Assembly (NCBI GenBank): GCA_029718625.1
Contig: CM056391.1
Coordinates: 7,950,890-8,014,889, forward strand
Origin: Synaphobranchus kaupii
Lineage: Eukaryota; Chordata; Actinopteri; Anguilliformes; Synaphobranchidae
Direction of reading: 5' to 3'
Length of the DNA stretch: 64,000 bases
The notes beneath the pieces are model-generated. The model was not told the origin of the DNA, searched no databases, and saw only the letters and a list, made by a program, of their open reading frames with translations. Below are positions 1 through 11,735 of the stretch, in pieces. Numbering within the stretch: the first letter of the stretch is position 1; the number at the start of each line of letters is the position of its first letter. Position numbers and translations under genes: made by a program.

Positions 1-720
1 AAGGACGATACGGAAACCTGTACAAATACAGTTTATGTATCATCAACTCTATAATGTCTGACTTCATATGTGCACTCGCACTCACACAGCCCAGTACTAG
101 GGATAATATCTCAGATTGATTTCAGAATATAATTTACTTTTATTAAATGTTTTGCCATTAAGGGCTTAGTATTTCCAAAAATATAAAAAAATTATCTTTC
201 GGGTCGTAATCAGTCCCCCACGGGGATGGGTGACAGGAAGTGACACGTGGCCCTGACTGTTAAATAGTCTCGACGGGATTGTTCACTTCCTGTGGAAATT
301 CGCCGACCCTGGACGCGGAGCCAGGAGGCAGCGTAGCGTTAAATCCGTGCGCCGCTGCATCCTGGAGCCCCTTTAATGCGCAGATAAAAATGGGCTCCGT
401 TGAATAATTAATACGCCGGTCCATTAACGACACATTACAATGCGTTTTGCCTCCCATCGATTTCCCCGTCCATTTTACTCTGTGGCATGTTGGGCGAGGG
501 CGACGGCTGCGTGCGGTGAAATATGCTTGGTCCTGTTTAAATGTCAGCTTTGTAATTACACCGTGCCGTGCGAGCGCGGCGACCCCGTGACCCGCCCACG
601 CCCGACCGTGATTTATGAACGGGGGACATCCGAACGGCTTGCCGCAGAACGCTAACCTTTACCGCCAAAACAAGTGTGCGCGCGATGCCGGACAGCTCCG
701 CTGCCAGACGGCTACACGTA
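1..720. other. Unique sequence, possible regulatory island (250-480)
   Basis: No gene is recognised here. The first 240 bases are AT-rich and featureless. From about 250 to 480 the sequence is mixed in composition, with a homeodomain-type AATTAATA core near 405-412 and CpG-containing stretches on both sides, which resembles vertebrate conserved non-coding DNA. Short open frames on both strands have no recognisable product. The regulatory reading is inference only; conservation in other fish would be needed to support it. Confidence 0.2.
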
Positions 721-1335
721 CCGTCCTTTTTTTTTTTTTTTTTTCTGCCGGGGAGGGCATTCTACAAGGGGGGGGGAAAAAACAGCGCATTCCTCATCGG
801 CACGGACGCGACAGTTCCTCTGCATGCACCTGAGAACAGCGCCCTCTCCAGCTCCACCCTGCAAATCGCACCTGAAGTCCTCACCTCTGAAAGGTCGCGG
901 CAAGTCGACATTGGCGACTATCAACATGAATGCCGTGGATAGACACCTTGTTCAGATCGGTGCGTAGTCATGGATACCGAGGCAAACAGGCCTACTCTGA
1001 TACCCAGAAGATCTGGAAACCGATTGATCCCCATCGGCACACAGAGAGAGAAATATGTCCCAAACATGGTCCAGAGACCCGGCACTAATCTACAGCTCCA
1101 CAGGACCTGCTGACTCAGCGATTTAACACCAGATTTGAGCTGTATCTACTTTTCAAATGAACAATGATCCACTTGGCCACGTGGCAATAGGCTTCAATCA
1201 TAAGCCCATGTGTAAGTCCTTAACAACAAAAACTAAATGGCCGCGTCTTTCAAAGGCTCTCCTCTCCACGAGGAACCTGCCAAGTTAAAAATCGCCAGTC
1301 TTTCTGAAATAATGTTTTTGATCTTTAACGTTATA

Positions 1336-1368
<33 letters not shown>

Positions 1369-1968
1369 TTCCAAGTGTCTCAGAAGCGCCTCTGCCCATC
1401 CTCCCTGAGCGTCCCGGCCAGGTGTTTTATAGTATTTGCGGAGCCGATCGTCCATCAAAGGGATCGATCACATCCCCTGCAGCTTTTATTAATGGTGTTG
1501 TCATCCACACAGCTCAGGGGTACCGGCGCTTGTCCAGAATGATAGATCATTAGCCAGTCCACCTGCTATTTATTCTCCACTGACCTTGTCTCTCTCCATT
1601 GTCCCAGCGCACCGAGTTATGAGTGCAGGGACATGATAATTTAATATTGATCTGCTTCTCAAAAAGTTTTAAACTGGCTCTTCAGTCCATTAAAGATAAA
1701 AGGAAAAGAAGACTCATCCCGCTGAGATGCGTCTTCAAAGTCCACCGTTTAAGAAATCGTCCGTGGATTACGAAAAGGAGTTACCGGGCTGGCGCGTTAC
1801 GTCTTTAAGTAATCAAAAACGCGATACTGGTTATTATATGAGACTGCGGGGGGTCAATGAAACAAGACTGCAGTTTTATGAAATGCCCAAAGAAAATCAC
1901 AAATGCAACATGCAGGATCGATCTTTAGGTTGCCTCACATTTTCACACAATGCCTCACAGTGGGGAGT
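721..1968. other. Unique sequence with homopolymer runs
   Basis: No gene is seen. The stretch contains an 18-T run at 727-744, a short G run near 769-777, and an abrupt T8-G18 junction at 1343-1368. The rest is ordinary unique sequence of mixed composition. Small open frames covering the T and G runs (Phe- and Gly-rich) are composition artefacts. Confidence 0.5.
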
Positions 1969-2017
1969 GTGTGTCCGTGTGTGTGTGTGGGGGGGGGGGG
2001 GGGGGGGGGGGGGGGGG
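1969..2017 (+). repeat. (GT)n followed by a 29-G homopolymer
   Basis: A short GT microsatellite runs straight into 29 consecutive G residues at 1989-2017, one of the longest G runs in the window. Such tracts are slippage-prone and can form G-quadruplexes. The same (GT)n then poly(G) arrangement recurs at several other loci in this window. Confidence 0.95.
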
Positions 2018-2995
2018 TCTATTCAAGCTCCGTGTAGGAAAAACTTGCAGAATGTTCCAGATGCTACACATTTAGATGCTAGACACGCACGCAGGTCCAG
2101 CAATGGGCGGCTTTGCGTTATCGTTTCCTAGAAGGCTGTTGGAACACCCGTCTACTCACGGATCTAACGGGATGTGAGGAGAGAGCTTTGTGAAAGTCCG
2201 AAAAACTCAAGCGGCGTCATCCTCCAACTCCTTGATCTGTTTTTGAGGCAACTTATGAGAAGGATCACGTTAAACATTCACCCAGAGCGCCATTGTACAG
2301 GCACCACAGGGCTCTTCTGAAAAAGGCATTTCATTGTCTCGCTGGCAGCCTGCATCTCTGTCCTATTTCTTCTTTTATTCTATTTAAGTGCATCCTAATT
2401 TATTCTATTCTTTGCATTATTTCCATCCGGTTTTTTTTTCATTCCTTTTCTCTCCTTTTCTTGCAATTACTTCAAACAAAAAGACCTGTTTACTCAGGCA
2501 CACACGCTGCTCAAAGACAAGTAAACCGCTCGCTGAATCATTTATGAACATTCCCTTTCCTATGTTATGCGACTTGGGGGGGAAAAAAAACAATAAAAAG
2601 AAGTTTTAAAAAAAAACAAACATCTAAGATAAATCACTGAGAGCCCAGCACTGCAAGCTGAATACAAAAAAAACAAAAAAACTGCAAGCTGAATACAAAA
2701 AAACGGGGAGTGAGGCTTAGTTTTCTTTCTTCTCTTTTTTTAAAGCCTGGACTGTTTAAGTCATTGAACTGAAACTATTCACTGGAGGTTCACCTTTTAG
2801 ATTAAGACGGCGTTTGTATTCGGGCGCCCCCCCCTTCCACCCCCTTTGGTCGTGCACTAGGGGATTGATTGCGTGAGTATTGGGGCGGCGTGCCAACCGT
2901 GGCGGAGGGCAGGGCTGAGCCGCGCACATCCATTCCCCCGCGGTCCCTTCCCACCAGGCCTCAGGGGGTTAATAAGCAGTGTCCCTGCACAGACA
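2018..2995. other. Unique sequence with a small A-rich duplication
   Basis: No gene is recognised. At about 2650-2704 a segment beginning CTGCAAGCTGAATACAAAA occurs twice with a 31-bp period, joined by A-rich spacer. C-rich tracts follow near 2825-2845. The remainder appears unique. Confidence 0.5.
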
Positions 2996-3686
2996 GTCTT
3001 CTCCACACTCCAGAGTGCGTGTGTGTGTGTGTGTGCCTGAGTGTCAGAGTGTGGATGCACACATTCTATCATTCTGGAGATTTCTGTTTGACTTTCCAAC
3101 CTCGACGCCGCCACCACCCCCAGCATGGACACCTCCCACCTCCACACCCCCCCCCCCCCCACCCTCACCTCCATATACCCACACAATGCCTGCACCTCCG
3201 CCCCCACCCCCCACCCCCACACCTGAGTGTGTGCGGTCAGCCTGTCGACCACTGCCACTACAATCCTCCCTGCACATCCATCCTACCCTGCCAAACCAGA
3301 GATCGATCACCCTGCACTCTTAATCAGGTCTCTGGTGACTGCAGGCAGGGGGTGGGGGGTGGGGGATTGTGGGGATGGGGTCGGGCGGTTGTCGGGGTGG
3401 GAGGGGCGGGGAGGAGGGGAAAAACTCTTACTTCCCTGCTTCTCTCCCTCTCTCCATCTCCACTGGCAGGGCTGTGTCTCCTGGCTGTACTTATCTCTTT
3501 CTCTCTCTCTCATTTTCGTCCTCTGCTCCCTCTCTCCCTCGTTTCTTTGGCAGGTTTCCTGCACAGAGATTAAGAGGGGTGAGGCTCTCTGCCGGGCCGT
3601 GCTGGGCTGAGCCGGGTCAAGCAGCATAGCTGGCTCCGTTCCTGGTACCCCGCTTGGTACTGTGTGCATGCGTGCGTGTTGCATGT

Positions 3687-3718
<32 letters not shown>

Positions 3719-3745
3719 TGCATGTGTGTGTTTGTGTGTGTAAGG
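2996..3745. repeat. Low-complexity mosaic (GT, CCACC, G-rich, CT, TG)
   Basis: This is a chain of simple-sequence blocks: GT at 3018-3036, C-rich CCACCC-type sequence at about 3105-3220, G-rich sequence at 3345-3420, a pyrimidine tract at about 3430-3545, and TG repeats at 3663-3740. Open frames here give Pro-, Gly- or His/Thr-rich products in several frames at once, so they are not genes. Confidence 0.85.
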
Positions 3746-3848
3746 GCTATATGGTTTTGCAGTCCCTTTAATTAAGGAGATGTGTGGACCTCTCTCAAAG
3801 TGTCCCACACTGGATGGGGCCTCTACAGTCCCCTCACACCCCGTCACG

Positions 3849-4290
3849 CCTCACACCCCCCAACACCGCCAAGCCTCACACCTCCCCAACACCGCCACGC
3901 CTCACACCTCCCCAACACCGCCACGCCTCACACCTCCCCAACACCGCCACGCCTCACACCTCCCCAACACCGCCACGCCTCACACCTCCCCAACACCGCC
4001 ACGCCTCACACCTCCCCAACACCGCCACACCTCACACCTCCCCAACACCGCCACGCCTCACACCTCCCCAACACCGCCACGCCTCACACCTCCCCAACAC
4101 CGCCACGCCTCACACCTCCCCAACACCGCCACGCCTCACACCTCCCCAACACCGCCACACCTCACACCTCCCCAACACCGCCACGCCTCACACCTCCCCA
4201 ACACCGCCACGCCTCACACCTCCCCAACACCGCCACACCTCCCCAACACCGCCACGCCTCACACCTCCCCAACACCGCCACGCCTCACAC
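3849..4290 (+). repeat. 26-bp minisatellite, about 17 units
   Basis: The unit has the form CCTCACACCTCCCCAACACC plus GCCACG, 26 bp, repeated about 17 times with very few changes. A CG-to-CA variant of the GCCACGCC part occurs near 4021 and 4151, exactly 130 bp (five units) apart, suggesting past multi-unit duplication. One unit near 4230 is shortened. Each unit carries two CpGs. Because 26 is not a multiple of 3 and no stop arises, all three + frames stay open and give the same His/Pro/Thr-rich repeat, so these frames are artefacts. Confidence 0.97.
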
Positions 4291-5029
4291 ACTAGGGCTG
4301 CTAACCGCCACGTAGAAGCTGGGATGACTTGTATTTCATCCAAAAAGGGGTTTGTCTATTTGTCCTGCGTTTCCCCATGCCCTGCTAACTTTAGCCCTGT
4401 GATCCAAAATACACACGCACATCTAATACCCAGGTGCTGAGTTAGAAAAGATCATCTGTATATTATAAAAGTAACAAATAACTTGCACACTGCGTTGGCT
4501 CCCAATTATAATTTGAGTCTATTTATTCCATAGTAAAAATACGTTTCAAGCCTTCGCGGACTCTTTTTCACATATACAAAAGGAATGCAAAGGGGAAGTC
4601 AACACAGAGTTATTTATTATCTCTATAATATACTGCTAATTTTACCTGCCATCAATGCAACACTGCGACCGCAGTGGAAAACAAACACGGGCGCCTGAAA
4701 CACTGAGACGCTCTTGTGAATAATCCGGCAATTAGTGTCGCTGTACGGCAGAGCTATTACACCCTTTCCTCATGAAAACCCAGATTCTTTTAAAAAAAAT
4801 GCAACATATGGGCCAAAGGGTTTCCATGTACCATTTATAAAACAACTATGAATAAGATGTATTGTATTTATTACTTTATTTATTGTATGTATTTTTTAAA
4901 ATGAAGACACCTTCTTAATATTTGCATAGCTATTACTTATTAATATGTCACTCGTGGGAGGTGTGCTCTGACACTGTACAGATTCAGATTAAATATACAC
5001 CTGGACCAATGAGTATCAGGTATGCCCAT
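4291..5029. other. AT-rich unique sequence
   Basis: No gene or clear repeat is seen. Composition drops to strongly AT-rich, with many ATTTAT/TATTTA words around 4850-4945. It separates the 26-bp minisatellite from the inverted repeat that precedes the large 32-bp array. Confidence 0.5.
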
Positions 5030-5301
5030 ATGCAAAAGGTCTGTAAAAATCCTATAGAAATCACATCTGCCATATACAGTACAAAACTTATAACATAAAT
5101 ATGTGGCAGAGAACTAGCATATACATTTCATACTAAAATTTTATATTTCCCTAACATACATGGTACTCTCTATTAAAAAAAAACATTGGGAGATTGTATA
5201 AGAATTGTATACAAATATATAATATAATACTAATCAGCATATATGATTTTTATAAAACTTTGCAAGTATGATCACATATGATTTTTACAGACCTTTTGCA
5301 T
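5030..5301. repeat. Inverted repeat beside the large minisatellite
   Basis: A perfect 22-bp inverted pair is present: 5030-5051, containing GCAAAAGGTCTGTAAAAATC, and its reverse complement at 5280-5301. Weaker complementarity continues outward on both sides (5000-5029 against 5302-5335). The AT-rich interior and terminal symmetry fit a small non-autonomous DNA element (MITE), though no clear target-site duplication was found. Its right end lies about 50 bp before the 32-bp minisatellite. Confidence 0.6.
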
Positions 5302-5350
5302 TTGGGTGGAGCCAGTGAGTGATTATCTATATACACATCAGGTACATGCT

Positions 5351-8113
5351 TGTACACAGTAGTTGTGTGAGTATGTATGTACTGTACACAGTAGCTGTAT
5401 GAGTATGTCTGTACTGTACACAGTAGTTGTATGAGTATGTCTGTACTGTACACAGTAGCTGTATGAGTATGTCTATAGTGTACACAGTAGTTGTATGAGT
5501 ATGTCTGTACTGTACACAGTAGTTGTATGAGTATGTCTGTACTGTACACAGTAGTTGTATGAGTATGTCTGTACTGTACACAGTAGTTGTATGAGTATGT
5601 CTGTACTGTACACAGTAGTTGTATGAGTATGTCTGTACTGTACACAGTAGCTGTATGAGTATGTCTATAGTGTACACAGTAGTTGTATGAGTATGTCTGT
5701 ACTGTACACAGTAGTTGTGTGAGTATGTCTGTACTGTACACAGTAGCTGTATGAGTATGTATGTAGTGTACACTGTGAGTATGTCTGTACTGTACACAGT
5801 AGTTGTGTGAGTATTTATGTACTGTACACAGTAGTTGTGTGAGTATGTATGTAGTGTACACAGTAGTTGTGTGAGTATGTATGTAGTGTACACAGTAGTT
5901 GTGTGAGTATGTATGTACTGTACTACACAGTAGTTGTGTGAGTATGTATGTACTGTACACAGTAGTTGTGTGAGTATGTATGTACTGTACACAGTAGTTG
6001 TGTGAGTATGTATCTACTGTACACAGTAGTTGTGTGAGTATGTATGTAGTGTACACAGTAGTTGTGTGAGTATGTATGTACTGTACACAGTAGTTGTGTG
6101 AGTATGTATGTACTGTACACAGTAGTTGTGTGAGTATGTATGTACTGTACACAGTAGTTGTGTGAGTATGTATGTACTGTACACAGTAGTTGTGTGAGTA
6201 TGTATGTACTGTACACAGTAGTTGTGTGAGTATGTATGTACTGTACACAGTAGTTGTGTGAGTATGTATGTAGTGTACACAGTAGTATGTGTGAGTATGT
6301 ATGTAGTGTACACAGTAGTTGTGTGAGTATGTATGTAGTGTACACAGTAGTTGTGTGAGTATGTATGTACTGTACACAGTAGTTGTGTGAGTATGTATGT
6401 ACTGTACACAGTAGTTGTGTGAGTATGTATGTACTGTACACAGTAGTTGTGTGAGTATGTCTGTACTGTACACAGTAGTTGTATGACTATGTCTGTACTG
6501 TACACAGTAGTTGTGTGAGTATGTCTGTACTGTACACAGTAGTTGTGTGAGTTGTATGTAGTGTAGTGTACACAGTAGTTGTGTGAGTATGTATGTAGTG
6601 TACACAGTAGTTGTGTGAGTATGTATGTAGTGTACACAGTAGTTGTATGACTATGTCTGTACTGTACACAGTAGCTGTATGAGTATGTCTGTACTGTACA
6701 CAGTAGTTGTGTGAGTATGTCTGTACTGTACACAGTAGTTGTGTGAGTATGTATGTAGTGTACACAGTAGTTGTGTGAGTATGTATGTAGTGTACACAGT
6801 AGTTGTGTGAGTATGTATGTAGTGTACACAGTAGTTGTGTGAGTATGTATGTAGTGTACACAGTAGTTGTATGACTATGTCTGTACTGTACACAGTAGTT
6901 GTGTGAGTATGTATGTAGTGTACACAGTAGTTGTGTGAGTATGTATGTACTGTACACAGTAGTTGTGTGAGTATGTATGTACTGTACACAGTAGTTGTGT
7001 GAGTATGTATGTACTGTACACAGTAGTTGTGTGAGTATGTCTGTACTGTACACAGTAGTTGTGTGAGTATGTATGTAGTGTACACAGTAGTTGTGTGAGT
7101 ATGTATGTACTGTACACAGTAGTTGTGTGAGTATGTATGTAGTGTACACAGTAGTTGTATGAGTATGTCTGTACTGTACACAGTAGTTGTGTGAGTATGT
7201 ATGTACTGTACACAGTAGTTGTGTGAGTATGTATGTACTGTACACAGTAGTTGTGTGAGTATGTATGTACTGTACACAGTAGTTGTGTGAGTATGTATGT
7301 ACTGTACACAGTAGTTGTGTGAGTATGTCTGTACTGTACACAGTAGTTGTGTGAGTATGTATGTAGTGTACACAGTAGTTGTGTGAGTATGTATGTACTG
7401 TACACAGTAGTTGTGTGAGTATGTCTGTACTGTACACAGTAGTTGTGTGAGTATGTATGTAGTGTACACAGTAGTTGTGTGAGTATGTATGTACTGTACA
7501 CAGTAGTTGTGTGAGTATGTATGTACTGTACACAGTAGTTGTGTGAGTATGTATGTACTGTACACAGTAGTTGTGTGAGTATGTATGTACTGTACACAGT
7601 AGTTGTGTGAGTATGTCTGTACTGTACACAGTAGTTGTGTGAGTATGTATGTAGTGTACACAGTAGTTGTGTGAGTATGTATGTACTGTACACAGTAGTT
7701 GTGTGAGTATGTCTGTACTGTACACAGTAGTTGTGTGAGTATGTATGTAGTGTACACAGTAGTTGTGTGAGTATGTATGTACTGTACACAGTAGTTGTGT
7801 GAGTATGTATGTAGTGTACACAGTAGTTAGTTGTGTGAGTATGTCTGTACTGTACACAGTAGTTGTGTGAGTATGTATGTAGTGTACACAGTAGTTGTGT
7901 GAGTATGTATGTACTGTACACAGTAGTTGTGTGAGTATGTATGTACTGTACACAGTAGTTGTGTGAGTATGTATGTACTGTACACAGTAGTTGTGTGAGT
8001 AAGTATGTACTGTACACAGTAGTTGTGTGAGTATGTATGTACTGTACACAGTAGTTGTGTGAGTATGTATGTACTGTACACAGTAGTTGTGTGAGTATGT
8101 ATGTAGTGTACAC
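5351..8113. repeat. 32-bp minisatellite, about 86 units
   Basis: The unit is ACTGTACACAGTAGTTGTGT followed by GAGTATGTATGT (32 bp). About 86 copies fill 2.76 kb. Units differ at a few fixed positions: GTGTGAG or GTATGAG, GTATGT or GTCTGT, and ACTGTAC or AGTGTAC. Units at the left end (about 5380-5770) are mostly the GTATGAG/GTCTGT type; the rest are mainly GTGTGAG/GTATGT. Irregular units occur near 5771, 5925, 6551 and 7829. The long minus-strand open frames (up to 520 codons, Tyr/His/Thr/Cys-rich, repeating a ten-residue pattern) exist in three frames simultaneously because 32 is not divisible by 3 and the unit lacks stops. They are not credible genes. Confidence 0.98.
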
Positions 8114-8800
8114 TAAGCCTGTTCCAGTCCCTGAGAGAGGCAGTCAGGTTGTGTCTGATGCAGATAGAGGCTGACAGCTGCAGCAGAGGCACTGAGGACT
8201 GAGCAACCATAGGCCTTCTGACCCCCCCCACCTCCCTGGGTCACTCTGCTCACTGCTTCCTCCTGCAAGAGGGGGGGGGGGGTGTGTGTGTGTGTGTGTG
8301 TGGGGGGAACAGGTCGCTGGCTCGGACATTAATCCGCTGGATAGGACCAGCAGGGCACAGCAGGGGCGAAGCGGCATCCACACACTCCCCCCTCCCCCCA
8401 TCCCCCCCAACTACCATATGGAGCACCACGCGCGGCTGCCTGCTGTCAGCAAGCACAAACACACTCTGAGAGTGAAAGAGAGAGGGGAGGGTGAGAGAGA
8501 GAGAGAGAGGAGGGGGATGAGAGAGAGAGAAGATGGGGGGTGAGAGACAGAAGAGAGAGAGGGGGGTGAGAGACAGACAGAGAGAGAGTGCCCTCAGCCA
8601 TCCCACTGAAGGAGGACATGTGTCTCCTGCCAGTGTGTGTGTTGGGGGCAAAAAACAAAGGGGAGTGACAACAGCGTGAGGCAAGGGTGGGGGCGCAGGC
8701 AGGGGGCACAGGCCCAGGCAGGGAGGAGGAGGGGGGTACCCCCTACACACCCCCCCATTTCTCTCTTCTCCCCCCTCCCATGTTCTCCAGCGACTACTTC
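8114..8800. repeat. Low-complexity GT/G and GA-rich block
   Basis: After the minisatellite, 8114-8220 is unique. It is followed by a C run, a G run with (GT)n at 8270-8308, a purine tract of GAGAGA/GGGGTGAGAG type at about 8465-8590, and C-rich and G-rich patches to 8800. Open frames on either strand are Pro/Leu/Ser-rich composition products. Confidence 0.8.
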
Positions 8801-10754
8801 CCAGGGTCTCCGATAATGACAGCTCCTTACAAAGCTACAGGTATAGAGCACAGCCCTTCCACAAACCTTCACACATAATCAAAAGGGCTCAACGTGCAAC
8901 AACAAAAAAGGAAGTGTCGAAAAAACTATGATTTTCTCTGACCTCGCCAACCTTGAAGCTGCAGGAGGTTGTTACACCAGTAGGGGGGGCGTCTTCACGG
9001 GGCGGTTATCTTGTTATGCGCCCTTCGGCCCCTCCAGAGACAGGTGCTTCCCTTGTTTTTGATTGGTGACCCCACTAGTGACAATCTGTCTCTCAGTGGT
9101 TTCAAAAAAAAATAACGATATGCACTAACCAGATTTAAGCAATATTTAAGCACATGAGAGGGAGTGCTGTTGTACTGCATATCAGCACGACCTTGAGTCT
9201 GACGTTGCTTTTATACAACAGTTCTACTCGCCTATAAAATATCTATCAAGTGATGATTGAGACAAACAGATTGTGATGTTGGTGTTTTATTTGGCTCCGC
9301 TAAACAAATATAGTTCCTTCAGAATTCCAATTTATTTTTAAAAAATTGTTTTTTTTTCCTACAATGCATCATTTAGAATGTAAACAAAGTAGAGCACTCA
9401 TGAAATGCGTCTCAGCCAATCACAGTTGTACCTAGGAGGCACTCTACACCGGAATCAGACACCCTCCTCCTCACATGGTGCGATGTGGGCCAATAGCAAG
9501 ACAGAATGCGACATTAGGGTACAAAATGGACATGCAAAGCGAGGCAAATCGCACAGAAAGACTGAAGTGAAGGGCCACATTCACCCCTGAGCATTTTCGC
9601 ATGATGCTGTCCTATAGGCGTGTGCTTTGAAAAGCACACCGTTGCAGGTAATTGCAGGGAGGGCCAGCAGATGTCTCTCCACCTCAGGAGCGCTGATCTT
9701 GTGCTGCTTGGTTTCTGTTTATGATGTCAACTGCTGTGTGGTCCAGGGTATGGCACATCCCCGTCCCTGTAGAGCACCATATTCCCTAGAGGGACACAAA
9801 CACGCACACACACAAGCACGCACACACTCACGCATTGCGTGCACACACACACACACACACACAAGCACAGAGAGAGAAACAGGGTTAGTCTGTCCTAATC
9901 CAAATCCAAAAATGGCCTTATTGACAGAAAATACTTGCAAATATTGCCAAAAGCGTATAGTGCGTCAAACAACAAGAGTAACATTTATCTATTTATAACA
10001 TTACAATATTAAAATAATAATTGTAATAGAATAATAACAATGAGTTGGTCTGAAGTCATAGGGGCCAGGGATAGAGAGCCTTTCTCTGGAGGACAAACAG
10101 GTAAACATCTACATATCCAAGGGCCACCAAGACCATGCCATCCCACTCATCCCACTCATCTCACTCATCCCACTCATCCCACTCATCCCACTCATCTCAG
10201 AAATTACTTTAGTGATGATGTACATACGTATATCTCATAGATAAAAATAAAATAGTATCATCCCCTTAACAAGGAAGAGAATATTTGCAGATTTGCAAAA
10301 AGGGGGTCCCATAAAATGTGTAAATATTTTTGAGAGTTGAACTGTTCTAGAATGTTAGAGAGTAGAACAGTACAGTACATTGTTTATTGAACGAACCAAC
10401 AAGTACTGATGTTTTACCTTTGTCATTCATATTTTTTTTTTTTTGTAAATCACATTGTTTAATGTGGCATAAATGTGAGACGGAGCTAGTGCTACGTCCA
10501 TGAGTGGGTGTACAGCAGTATTGAGGGTGGTTTGTTGGGGACACACAGACGTCCAACACCCTGCATTGTGATGCATTCTCTTCTCATTTCTAATAATAGG
10601 CAGTATTGAACCTCCTCTGCTCTGTCTCTCCTGGGCATTTTTGCTGAGAGCAGCTCAGCTGGAGCTCTCCTTAATTACTTCCCCCCACGCACTGATCAGC
10701 AGCACTGAGGCAGGATCAGGTGTGCTACTCTCTCAGCTGCCACACACAGATACA
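8801..10754. other. Mostly unique sequence with a 9-bp microsatellite
   Basis: No gene is recognised. The segment has a (CA)-rich patch at about 9796-9870 and a 9-bp microsatellite, ATCCCACTC, about 6.5 copies at 10139-10198. The rest is unique and mildly AT-rich. A T12-15 run lies near 10431-10444. Short open frames show no recognisable motif. Confidence 0.6.
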
Positions 10755-10994
10755 CTCACATACACACACACACACACACAGATACTATATATACATGCAC
10801 ACACCCACATACACACACATATATATATACACGCACACACACAGAAAACACATACACACAGATATATATGCACTCACACACACACACACACACAAAACAT
10901 ACACACACACACCACATACACACACAGATATATATACACGCGCACACACACACACACACACACCGAAAACACACACACACAGATATATTATACA

Positions 10995-11030
<36 letters not shown>

Positions 11031-11095
11031 TATATATATATACATGCACACACGCACAGATATAATATACACGCACACACACACACACACAGAAA
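10755..11095. repeat. Long compound (CA)n/(TA)n microsatellite
   Basis: About 340 bp of CA repeats are broken by short TATATATA islands and CG-containing words such as ACACGCAC. All frames on both strands remain open over parts of it, giving His/Thr-rich or Val/Cys-rich products; these are artefacts. Confidence 0.97.
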
Positions 11096-11341
11096 TAAAC
11101 TGGATCAAAGTTACCAGAGAGCCTGGCTGCTGGTGTGCTCCTCGGTCAATGGAGCATCTCCAAGCTGCCTGACACTGTGAAGAAGAAGAAAAAAAAAAGT
11201 GAGAGCTTCCCGGTGACACACTTTGGGCGCCTCGCTCACAACTGTGTCATAACACTCCATTTCTGCACTTCTGTCCTGAAGATAACGAGTGAGATTAACA
11301 GGGCGAGTGGAGCAGGGGGTGTACAGAGGAGCCAGCACTGA

Positions 11342-11735
11342 GTGGCCCTGATACAGGAGCTCCTTTATTAGGGGCTCTCACAGAGAGAGTGGCCCTGATA
11401 CAGGAGATCCTTTATTAGGGGGCTCTCACAGAGAGAGTGGCCCCTGATACAGGAGATCCTTTATTAGGGGCTCTCACAGAGAGAGTGGCCCCTGATACAA
11501 GAGATCCTTTATTAGGGGCTCTCACAGAGAGAGAGTGGCCCTGATACAGGAGCTTCTTTATTAGGGGGCTCTCACAGAGAGAGTGGCCCTGATACAAGAG
11601 ATCCTTTATTAGGGGCTCTCACAGAGAGAGTGGCCCTTGATACAGGAGCTTCTTTATTAGGGGCTCTCACAGAGAGAGTGGCCCTGATACAGGAGCCACT
11701 TTATTAGGGGCTCTCACAGAGAGAGAGAGAGAGTG
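11342..11735. repeat. 47-48-bp minisatellite, about 8 units
   Basis: Each unit has the order GTGGCCCTGATACAGGAG, then (A/C)TCCTTTATTAGGGG, then CTCTCACAGAGAGA. The spacing between successive GTGGCC words is 47 or 48 bp. Variation includes GAGATCC versus GAGCTTC and the number of GA dinucleotides at the unit boundary, where slippage is expected. The last unit extends into a longer GAGAGA run. Confidence 0.95.

Noticed and set aside
3780..4440. Three overlapping + frames of 171-218 codons with a His/Pro/Thr repeat
   Set aside because: The 26-bp unit keeps every frame open; the same peptide cycles through all frames.
3849..8113. CRISPR-like array
   Set aside because: Repeats are contiguous with no variable spacers, and the sequence is clearly from a vertebrate nuclear genome.
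5250..8231. Very long minus-strand open frames (up to 520 codons) of Tyr/His/Thr/Cys repeats
   Set aside because: They are translations of the stop-free 32-bp unit and exist in three phases at once; there is no start context or non-repeat domain.
10641..11219. 179- and 144-codon frames rich in His/Thr or Val/Cys
   Set aside because: They are direct translations of CA/GT microsatellites. The same applies to frames at 27062-27335, 44545-44966, 47088-47630 and 54028-54397.
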